Positions 16,130 to 21,274 of a DNA stretch of 21,274 nucleotides are shown piece after piece; the stretch's first letter is position 1; each line of letters opens with the position of its first letter. The DNA lies in the NCBI GenBank assembly GCA_020430005.1, contig JAGQKQ010000005.1, forward strand, positions 1 through 21,274. The letters run 5' to 3'. A program made the translations under genes and the position numbers. This DNA comes from Candidatus Omnitrophota bacterium. GTDB taxonomy: Bacteria > Omnitrophota > Gorgyraeia > Zapsychrales > Zapsychraceae. Below the pieces are notes generated by a model that was given only the letters and a program-made list of their open reading frames with translations, ran no database searches and was not told the DNA's origin.

Positions 16130-16159
16130 TTGTTTAATGTTAAAAGTAAAATGTAGGTA
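16130..16159 (+). promoter_or_regulatory. Possible weak promoter before murA
   Basis: TTGTTT (16130-16135), 18 bases, then TAGGTA (16154-16159) with TG two bases before, in an AT-rich stretch after prmC (16098-16172). The match is modest. If real, the murA mRNA would carry the whole heptad hairpin in its 5' leader. Confidence 0.25.
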
Positions 16160-16172
16160 TCTTTAAATAAAA

Positions 16173-16234
16173 GTGGTCTGTTGTCTGTGGTCCGTGCTCG
16201 GTTTCGGATCACAGATCACAGAACACAGAGCACA
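16173..16234. repeat. Heptad-period hairpin element before murA
   Basis: Left words GTGGTCT (16173), GTTGTCT (16180), GTGGTCC (16187), GTGCTCG (16194); right words GATCACA (16207 and 16214), GAACACA (16221), GAGCACA (16228). Loop of 6 bases. Exact 7-base phase and complementary arms. The end is 5 bases from the murA ATG, and no Shine-Dalgarno is left. Words nearly match those of the polA-glgA element, which suggests a common source. Confidence 0.85.
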
Positions 16235-16239
16235 TAATT

Positions 16240-17502
16240 ATGGAAAAGTTAGTCATTGAGGGCGGGCTTCCTTTAAAAGGAACGGTTGAAATCAGCGGAT
16301 CGAAAAATTCCGCTTTACCGATTTTGGCGGCTACGCTTTTAACCGAAGATGAATGTGTCATTCGAAATGTTCCCCGTCTGCGCGATACGTTAACCATGAT
16401 CAAACTGCTGAAATCCCTGGGCAAGACAGTAGACTTCACGGATAACGTGTTAAAGGTTTCTCAAAAGGGAAAGCTTAATCATGTCGCGGATTATTCTTTG
16501 GTTTCCACCATGCGCGGATCGTTTTGTGTGCTGGGCCCCTTGGTGGCCAAATTAAAAAAAGCCAAAGTATCGCTGCCCGGTGGATGTGTTATCGGTGTTC
16601 GTCCGGTGGATTTGCATTTGAAAGGATTAAAAGCGCTCGGCACAAAAATGGATATTGACGGCGGTTATATCCATGCCCGTGCGGCACAATTAAAGGGAAG
16701 GCATGTTTATTTGGGCGGTGTTTTCGGTTCGTCTGTATTAGCAACGGCCAATGTGATGATGGCGGCTGTGCTGGCCCAGGGCGAAACGGTTATCGATTCC
16801 GCCGCGTGTGAACCGGAAATTGAGGACTTAACCGATTTTTTAATTGGTATGGGCGCGAAGATAAAGGGTAAAGGCGGGCCGCGTTTGGTTATTACTGGTG
16901 TTAAGAAACTTAAAGGCATAAAACATTCTGTTATTCCCGATCGGATTGAAGCGGGAACCTATATTATTCTGGCGGCGGCGACGCGCAGTAATCTTTCCAT
17001 CAAAGGGGCGGACTTAACTCATCTGGCGGCGTTAACGGATAAGCTGGAAGAGGCAGGTGTTAAAGTTTTTGAAGAAAACAAAATTTTAAAGGTTAAAACA
17101 AAAAAGACAATTAAACCGGTGAGTGTAACCACTTATCCATATCCGGGTTTTCCGACGGACTTGCAGGCGCAGTTTATGGCGATGATGGCGTTATGTCAGG
17201 GAGTGAGTGTCATTACGGATAAGGTTTATCCCGACCGGTTTATTCATATTGCCGAGTTAAACCGTATGGGCGCCAATATCCGGCGGGAAGGGGTTAACGC
17301 GATTGTGCAAGGTGTAAAAACATTGCGCGGCGCGCCGGTAATGGCCTCGGATTTACGGGCTTCGGCAGCCTTGGTGATTGCCGGTGTGGCGGCCAAAGGG
17401 AAAACCGAGATCCATCGGATCTATCACCTCGAGCGGGGTTATGAAAACCTCGATGCCAAACTGAGTGCTATCGGCGCGAAAGTGTGGAGAGAGAAAGAAT
17501 AA
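16240..17502 (+). CDS. murA: UDP-N-acetylglucosamine 1-carboxyvinyltransferase
   Basis: 420-residue MurA, first committed step of peptidoglycan synthesis (PEP transfer to UDP-GlcNAc). Substrate-binding Lys22 (ISGSKNSALP), catalytic-loop Cys116 in GGCVIGVRPVDLHL, and the PYPGFPTDLQAQFMA motif are present. The Cys means it belongs to the fosfomycin-sensitive class, not the Cys-to-Asp class. It implies a peptidoglycan wall. It follows prmC, with a heptad hairpin directly before the ATG. Confidence 0.97.
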   Translation: MEKLVIEGGLPLKGTVEISGSKNSALPILAATLLTEDECVIRNVPRLRDTLTMIKLLKSLGKTVDFTDNVLKVSQKGKLNHVADYSLVSTMRGSFCVLGPLVAKLKKAKVSLPGGCVIGVRPVDLHLKGLKALGTKMDIDGGYIHARAAQLKGRHVYLGGVFGSSVLATANVMMAAVLAQGETVIDSAACEPEIEDLTDFLIGMGAKIKGKGGPRLVITGVKKLKGIKHSVIPDRIEAGTYIILAAATRSNLSIKGADLTHLAALTDKLEEAGVKVFEENKILKVKTKKTIKPVSVTTYPYPGFPTDLQAQFMAMMALCQGVSVITDKVYPDRFIHIAELNRMGANIRREGVNAIVQGVKTLRGAPVMASDLRASAALVIAGVAAKGKTEIHRIYHLERGYENLDAKLSAIGAKVWREKE

Positions 17503-17511
17503 TTGTAAAGT

Positions 17512-17605
17512 GCTCCTGAGCCCCAGAAACCAGAGCTCCAGAAAATTTCCGGGATTCCGGGTCTCTGGGACTCCGGGTCACAGGGTCTCCGGGTATCTGA
17601 GTTTC
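17512..17605. repeat. Octad-period element between murA and trpG
   Basis: Left words GCTCCTGA (17512), GCCCCAGA (17520), a 7-base AACCAGA (17528) and GCTCCAGA (17535); right, in exact 8-base phase, CGGGATTC (17550), CGGGTCTC (17558), TGGGACTC (17566), CGGGTCAC (17574), AGGGTCTC (17582), CGGGTATC (17590), TGAGTTTC (17598). The right arm is longer than the left. It is followed by ACTAAAAGGA (17607-17616), a 10-mer that recurs identically after the trpC-trpF element, each time 7 bases before the ATG. Confidence 0.85.
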
Positions 17606-17623
17606 CACTAAAAGGAATTAAAT

Positions 17624-18193
17624 ATGATTCTCATGATCGATAATTATGATTCATTCACGTACAATCTTGTGCAGTATTTTGGCGAGTTGGGCGCGGACTT
17701 GAAGATTTACCGTAACGATGCTTTAACGCTGAAAGATATTGCCCGGATGAAACCGGAGAAGATTGTGATTTCTCCGGGGCCGGGAAATCCGGATTCCGCC
17801 GGAATTTCTGTCGATGTGATTAAAGAATATGCCGGCAAGATTCCTCTATTAGGTGTTTGTTTGGGGCATCAGTGTATCGGCCAGGCGTTTGGTGGCAAGA
17901 TTGTCCGGGCCAAGAAACTGATGCATGGCAAGACTTCCAAGATTAAACATAACGGGAAAGATTTGTTTAAAGGCGTGGAATATCCTTTCGAAGCGACCCG
18001 CTATCATTCTTTGGTGATTGAACCGAAGACACTGCCGAAATGTCTGAATGTCACGGCATGGACTTATGAAAATGAAATTATGGGTGTGCGTCATGAAAAA
18101 TTTCCGTTGTGGGGCGTGCAGTTTCATCCGGAATCCATTTTAACCGCGGCGGGAAAGAAGATACTGAAGAACTTTCTAACGTTAAAAAAATAA
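17624..18193 (+). CDS. trpG: Anthranilate synthase glutaminase component (TrpG/PabA)
   Basis: 189-residue class I glutamine amidotransferase that supplies ammonia to TrpE. NYDSFTYNLVQYFG (7-20), ISPGPGNPDSAG, the nucleophile Cys79 in GVCLGHQ and His168/Glu170 in GVQFHPES form the catalytic site. Start supported by AAAGGA 7 bases before the ATG. trpD follows 18 bases later, so TrpG is favoured, but the same subunit may serve p-aminobenzoate synthesis. No trpE lies between murA and trpG, so the partner is encoded elsewhere. Confidence 0.94.
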   Translation: MILMIDNYDSFTYNLVQYFGELGADLKIYRNDALTLKDIARMKPEKIVISPGPGNPDSAGISVDVIKEYAGKIPLLGVCLGHQCIGQAFGGKIVRAKKLMHGKTSKIKHNGKDLFKGVEYPFEATRYHSLVIEPKTLPKCLNVTAWTYENEIMGVRHEKFPLWGVQFHPESILTAAGKKILKNFLTLKK

Positions 18194-18211
18194 CGGAGTG
18201 GAGGATCGTTC

Positions 18212-19228
18212 ATGAAAGATCACATTCACAAATTGCAGAACCGGGAAAATCTGACGGAAGGCGAAATCATCGACATGATGAAAAAGATCGTGTCCGGAGA
18301 AACCCCGAAAGACGACATGGCCGCGGTTCTTCTGGCGTTACGGGCCAAAGGTCTAACCGTGGAAGAAATAACCGGGGCCGCGAAGGTGATGCGTGAATTT
18401 GTGGTTAAAATTCAGACGAAACATCCGTATATTTTAGACACCTGTGGGACCGGCGGGGATAAAAAGAATACGTTCAATATTTCCACAGCGACGGCGCTGG
18501 TGGTGGCCGGCGCGGGTTGCATTGTGGCGAAACACGGCAATCGTTCGGTATCCAGTCAATGCGGGAGCGCGGATATTTTAGAATCATTGGGAGTTAATCT
18601 GCATGTTGAGGAAGAACATTTAAATGAGTGTCTGGATGAGGTGGGGATTGCCTTTTTATTCGCGCAAAAACTGCATCCGGCCATGAAGAATGTGGCAGGC
18701 GTCAGGAAAGAACTGGGTGTGGAAACGATTTTTAATATCCTCGGGCCATTAACCAATCCGGCGAACGCGACGCATCAAATGATCGGCGTGTATAACCGTG
18801 ATCTGGTGGAGCCAGTCGCGCACGTTCTTCAAAATTTGGGGTTAAAGCGCGGATTGGTAGTGCATGGAGCGGACGGGTTGGATGAAATTACGACGACGGC
18901 CAAGACATTTATCAGCGAATTTAACGGAAAAGAAATTCAATCCTACGATATTTCACCGGATGAACTGGGTATTCCGCTGGCTCAGGAAGAGGAATTAAAA
19001 GGCGGAGACACGGTAGAAGAAAACGTAAAAATTTTAATGGATATTTTAGAAGGGGATATGTCTCCCCGGCGGGATATTGTTTTAATTAACGCCGCTTACG
19101 CGTTGTATATCGCCGAAAGAGTCGAAAATATTTCTGATGGTCTGGAAGCGGCCAGACAGTCGATTGACCGGGGCCAGGCGAAACGAAAACTTGAACAGCT
19201 TAAAGAATTTACAAATCGGTTTAATTAG
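18212..19228 (+). CDS. trpD: Anthranilate phosphoribosyltransferase
   Basis: 338-residue TrpD, which joins anthranilate to PRPP. The signature DTCGTGGDKKNTFNISTAT (about residues 71-89), AKHGNRSVSSQCGSADILE and NILGPLTNPA are complete. Start at ATG 18212 with GGAGTGGAGG a short distance upstream. The stop TAG lies inside the first word of a heptad hairpin that fills the gap to trpC. Confidence 0.96.
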   Translation: MKDHIHKLQNRENLTEGEIIDMMKKIVSGETPKDDMAAVLLALRAKGLTVEEITGAAKVMREFVVKIQTKHPYILDTCGTGGDKKNTFNISTATALVVAGAGCIVAKHGNRSVSSQCGSADILESLGVNLHVEEEHLNECLDEVGIAFLFAQKLHPAMKNVAGVRKELGVETIFNILGPLTNPANATHQMIGVYNRDLVEPVAHVLQNLGLKRGLVVHGADGLDEITTTAKTFISEFNGKEIQSYDISPDELGIPLAQEEELKGGDTVEENVKILMDILEGDMSPRRDIVLINAAYALYIAERVENISDGLEAARQSIDRGQAKRKLEQLKEFTNRFN

Positions 19229-19298
19229 TGCTTAGTCGCTAGTTGTTAGTTTTTAGCAGTTTTCTAGCAACTAGGCACTAAGAACCAGCGGCTAAATA
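19225..19298. repeat. Heptad-period hairpin element filling the trpD-trpC gap
   Basis: Left words TTAGTGC (19225), TTAGTCG (19232), CTAGTTG (19239), TTAGTTT (19246), TTAGCAG (19253); loop TTTT; right words CTAGCAA (19264), CTAGGCA (19271), CTAAGAA (19278), CCAGCGG (19285), CTAAATA (19292). Five words per arm, no phase slip within either arm. The trpD stop is in the first word and the A of the trpC start codon is the last base of the last word, so the gap is entirely repeat. Confidence 0.88.
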
Positions 19299-20101
19299 TG
19301 AAAGCTACATTTTTAAAAGATATCGTTGAGCATAAAGAAAAGGTGAACGCGGAGAAGAGCGCTTTTTTTCAACAGATCAAAGAAAAAATCAGCCAGACCA
19401 CATACGACCGCTATTCGCTGTTCAAAAAACAAATTTCCCGGAACAACCAGATCAATCTGATTGCGGAAATTAAAAAAGCCTCGCCGTCGAAAGGGTTAAT
19501 TCGGGAAAATTTTGATGTGCTGGACATTGCGCGCACGTATGTAAAAAACAAGGCCGCGGCGATTTCGGTTCTAACGGAAGATAAATATTTTTTAGGAAAT
19601 CCGCTGTTCATTAAAAAGGTGGCCGATAACTGCGATGTCCCGGTATTGACCAAAGATTTTATTATCGATGAAGGACAGATTTTTGAGGCCCAGTTAAATG
19701 GGGCGAGTGCGGTACTTTTGATTGTGGCGATTCTGGATAATGATACCTTGACGCGTTTTATTCAAACCGCGGCGTCTTTGGATTTGGACGCTTTAGTGGA
19801 AATCCATAATAAGGAAGAGCTGAAAAGGGCGGTGGATTGCGGCGCGGAAATTATCGGGGTCAATAACCGCGATTTACGTACCTTTGAGGTGAATATGAAA
19901 ACTGCCGAGGACTTGATTCCGCAAATCCCGGAGGGCATTATTACAGTAGCCGAGAGCGGTATTAAAAGTTTTGATGATGTGAAACGTCTGAAAGAGTGCG
20001 GTGTCAACGCGGTTTTGATTGGGGAAACCTTTATGCGCGAAGCGGACATCGGCGCGAAAATGAAAGAAATAATGGGTGAGGGTGCTCCAGAGACTCGGTG
20101 A
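19298..20101 (+). CDS. trpC: Indole-3-glycerol-phosphate synthase
   Basis: 267-residue TrpC (TIM barrel), which closes the indole ring. EIKKASPSKGLI near 49-60 holds the catalytic Lys/Ser motif, followed by AISVLTEDKYFLG, PVLTKDFIIDE, IIGVNNRDLRTFEV and VAESGIKS. The ATG touches the heptad element; no Shine-Dalgarno is visible. The last residues, GAPETR, and the TGA stop are encoded by the first words of the octad element downstream, so the original C-terminus was probably altered by the repeat. Confidence 0.96.
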   Translation: MKATFLKDIVEHKEKVNAEKSAFFQQIKEKISQTTYDRYSLFKKQISRNNQINLIAEIKKASPSKGLIRENFDVLDIARTYVKNKAAAISVLTEDKYFLGNPLFIKKVADNCDVPVLTKDFIIDEGQIFEAQLNGASAVLLIVAILDNDTLTRFIQTAASLDLDALVEIHNKEELKRAVDCGAEIIGVNNRDLRTFEVNMKTAEDLIPQIPEGIITVAESGIKSFDDVKRLKECGVNAVLIGETFMREADIGAKMKEIMGEGAPETR

Positions 20102-20137
20102 CCCGGAGTCCCGGTGACCCTGTGTCTCGGAGGCCCA
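20082..20137. repeat. Left octad arm of the four-helix-bundle cassette
   Basis: Seven words in exact 8-base phase: GTGCTCCA (20082), GAGACTCG (20090), GTGACCCG (20098), GAGTCCCG (20106), GTGACCCT (20114), GTGTCTCG (20122), GAGGCCCA (20130). All are in one orientation, so there is no local hairpin; the complementary arm is at 20560-20607. The first two and a half words are translated as the end of trpC. Confidence 0.85.
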
Positions 20138-20157
20138 GAAAAGACTTTATTGTAACA

Positions 20158-20181
20158 TCCCCCAAATAATAAAAAGGGGGA
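20158..20181 (+). promoter_or_regulatory. Hairpin covering the Shine-Dalgarno of the four-helix gene
   Basis: TCCCCC (20158-20163) is complementary to GGGGGA (20176-20181) around a 12-base A/T loop. The G-run is the only ribosome-binding candidate for the ATG at 20185 (4 bases downstream), so a folded mRNA would hide it. Regulation by structure is inference from a 6-bp stem. Confidence 0.4.
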
Positions 20182-20184
20182 AAT

Positions 20185-20546
20185 ATGAATAAGGCGGGTT
20201 ATAAGAAATTAATTGTTTGGAAGGAAGCGGATTTATTAGCGAAATTGGTTTATAAAGCAACACGTAATTTTCCAAAGGAGGAAAGTTACGGTATAACATC
20301 GCAATTACGGCGTGCTATTATTTCAGTGCCGCTCAACATTGTTGAAGGGTATGCGCGCGGTGGCCAAAAAGAGTTTAAACGATTTTTATCAATAGCAAAA
20401 AATTAGGCTCTTTAGCAGAAGCAGAATATTTAATTGATTTTTCTTATGATATGCAGTATCTTTCAAAAACCAGTTATGATGAAGTCGTTTGGCAGCGTCA
20501 AAGTGTTGGAAATTTACTGTGGAAGTTTTATATTAATGTGAAGTAA
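20185..20546 (+). pseudogene. Four-helix-bundle (S23/Avd-like) protein, frame broken
   Basis: The first frame (20185-20406, 73 residues) has the family hallmarks: YKKLIVWKEADLLAKLVYKA, FPKEESYGITSQLRRAIISV and PLNIVEGYARGGQKEFKRFLSIAKN. It stops at TAG 20404. The -1 frame from 20403 continues at once with LGSLAEAEYLIDF and ends at TAA 20546, 47 more residues, giving about 120 in total, the normal family length. The break follows six As; a seventh A would restore one frame (AKKLGSLAEAEY). The bases A-AAA-AAT are also in the right phase for a -1 slip. So it is a recent pseudogene, a homopolymer sequencing error, or a frameshift-dependent gene. Family members occur in 23S rRNA intervening sequences and as accessory proteins of diversity-generating retroelements; no reverse transcriptase is here. 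Confidence 0.82.
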
Positions 20547-20559
20547 ATAATGCCCTTCA

Positions 20560-20607
20560 GGGTCACCGGGCTTCCGGGTCACTGGGCCACCGGGTCTCTG
20601 AAGCACC
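20560..20607. repeat. Right octad arm of the four-helix-bundle cassette
   Basis: Six words in 8-base phase: GGGTCACC (20560), GGGCTTCC (20568), GGGTCACT (20576), GGGCCACC (20584), GGGTCTCT (20592), GAAGCACC (20600). This is the inverse complement of the left arm in style and, over 34 bases, in sequence (28 matches). It is followed after one base by ACTAAAAGGA (20609-20618), which provides the trpF Shine-Dalgarno. Confidence 0.85.
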
Positions 20608-20625
20608 TACTAAAAGGACAACTCA

Positions 20626-21255
20626 ATGAAAGTCAAAATTTGCGGTATTACTAATCATGAAGACGCGCAAAAGGCGGCGTTTTACGGCGCCTGGGCGGTC
20701 GGGTTTATTTTCTATAAAAAAAGTCCCCGGTATATTTCACCGTCACGGGCGAAAAAACTGATTGATGCCTTGCCGCCGTTTATCACGCCGGTCGGTGTTT
20801 TTGTGAACCAGAAAGAAGGGGCGGTGCGCGATGTATGCCGCTTTACCGGAATTTCTACACTGCAATTTCACGGGGATGAAGAGCCCGCTTTTTGTCACCG
20901 GTTTGCCCAGAAAAACAAGGTCATTAAAGCCTTTCGCGTCGGGGATGATTTCAGCTTTGCGAAAACAGCCCGCTATAATAAAGTCCACGCCTTTTTATTC
21001 GATGCTCATAAAGAAGGGGAATATGGCGGAACAGGTGAGTCTCCGGACTGGAAATTCATCGCCATGCAGAAAATCGAAAAACCTTATATCTTATCCGGAG
21101 GTTTGACGCCGAATAATCTGCAGGAGGCTTTGTCTGTTTTGAGCCCGTATGCTGTAGATGTCTCCAGCGGTGTCGAAAAATCCCCGGGTATCAAAGATCC
21201 TCGTAAAATCCGCGCCTTTTTTGATGTGCTGAAGTTTGAGCAAGGAAAAAGCTAA
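20626..21255 (+). CDS. trpF: Phosphoribosylanthranilate isomerase
   Basis: 209-residue TrpF (TIM barrel), the step between TrpD and TrpC. KVKICGITNHEDA with the catalytic Cys (residue 5), AVGFIFYKKSPRYIS, LQFHGDE, and FLFDAHKEGEYGGTGESPDW with the catalytic Asp are present, and LSGGLTPNNL and VDVSSGVEKSPGIKD bind phosphate. Start at ATG 20626, 7 bases after AAAAGGA. It completes trpG-D-C-F; trpB and trpA would be expected downstream but lie outside. Confidence 0.96.
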   Translation: MKVKICGITNHEDAQKAAFYGAWAVGFIFYKKSPRYISPSRAKKLIDALPPFITPVGVFVNQKEGAVRDVCRFTGISTLQFHGDEEPAFCHRFAQKNKVIKAFRVGDDFSFAKTARYNKVHAFLFDAHKEGEYGGTGESPDWKFIAMQKIEKPYILSGGLTPNNLQEALSVLSPYAVDVSSGVEKSPGIKDPRKIRAFFDVLKFEQGKS

Positions 21256-21257
21256 GT

Positions 21258-21274
21258 AGGGTCGCTGGGTTACC
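21258..21274. repeat. Beginning of another octad element after trpF
   Basis: AGGGTCGC (21258) and TGGGTTAC (21266) begin two bases after the trpF stop and match the style of octad words elsewhere (AGGGTCTC, TGGGACTC, CGGGTCAC). The window ends inside it. Confidence 0.55.

Larger units (their letters stand above)
20081..20607 (+). mobile_element. Inverted octad-arm cassette carrying a four-helix-bundle gene
   Basis: Composite unit between trpC and trpF. Both outer ends are the same: GGTGCT at 20081 and AGCACC ending at 20607. The first 34 bases of the left arm match the inverse complement of the right arm at 28 positions, and both arms run in 8-base words. Between the arms (20138-20559) lies one gene of the four-helix-bundle/S23/Avd-like family with its own Shine-Dalgarno. 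In 23S rRNA intervening sequences, genes of this family also sit in the loop of a long inverted-repeat stem. No transposase is present. Mobility is inferred from architecture, not shown. Confidence 0.65.

Noticed and set aside
17512..17605. CRISPR-like or minisatellite array
   Set aside because: Units are only 7-8 bases, degenerate, without spacers, and switch to the complementary strand halfway; no cas genes are present.
19225..19298. trp attenuator or T-box before trpC
   Set aside because: The whole segment is explained by ten 7-base words; there is no leader peptide with Trp codons, no T-run after the stem and no T-box sequence.
20185..20546. Diversity-generating retroelement
   Set aside because: The gene is Avd-like, but no reverse transcriptase, template repeat or variable repeat is visible in the window.

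Overview
The window carries about twenty protein genes, all on the + strand and tightly packed, with no gene-free stretch above 300 bases (largest gap 4008-4254, about 250 bases). No rRNA, tRNA, CRISPR array or classical insertion sequence was seen. The content is core bacterial housekeeping: queuosine tRNA modification, tRNA and ribosome functions, one-carbon folate metabolism, DNA polymerase I, glycogen synthase, CoA synthesis, Rho, release factor 1 and its methylase, MurA and tryptophan synthesis. Free-standing rho, MurA with its catalytic cysteine, a signal-peptide TPR protein and a folate/one-carbon cluster suggest an uncultivated bacterium with a cell wall. From gene order (polA-glgA-coaE-rho-rpmE-prfA-prmC-murA) I lean to the Omnitrophota/PVC-like region of the tree, but this is memory-based inference, not proof.

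Layout: 1-4007 is queA(3' end)-tgt-trmD-rplS-rnhB-yraN. 4169-6905 begins with a good sigma70-type promoter and holds a compact FchA/cyclodeaminase-like protein, a FolD whose cyclohydrolase residues are replaced, and a degenerate NAD/FAD oxidoreductase-like protein. Then come a secreted TPR protein, polA, glgA, coaE, rho, rpmE, prfA, prmC and murA. 17624-21255 is a tryptophan cluster trpG-trpD-trpC-trpF without trpE before it.

The unusual layer is between the genes. Many intergenic gaps are filled by imperfect hairpins whose arms are strings of degenerate words at an exact period of 7 (3566-3639, 4008-4151, 10437-10506, 13921-14000, 16173-16234, 19225-19298) or 8 bases (508-577, 17512-17605, 20082-20607, start of one at 21258). 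The words differ from element to element but are similar within an element, and the second arm is the complement of the first. Most end within a few bases of the next start codon. The element between trpC and trpF is special: its two octad arms are about 420 bases apart and enclose a gene of the four-helix-bundle/S23/Avd-like family, now frame-broken. That architecture (inverted-repeat stem with this gene in the loop) matches the known design of 23S rRNA intervening sequences, but here it lies in a protein operon. The empty hairpins may be cargo-less relatives, which makes this the best candidate for an under-described mobile or amplifying system in the window.
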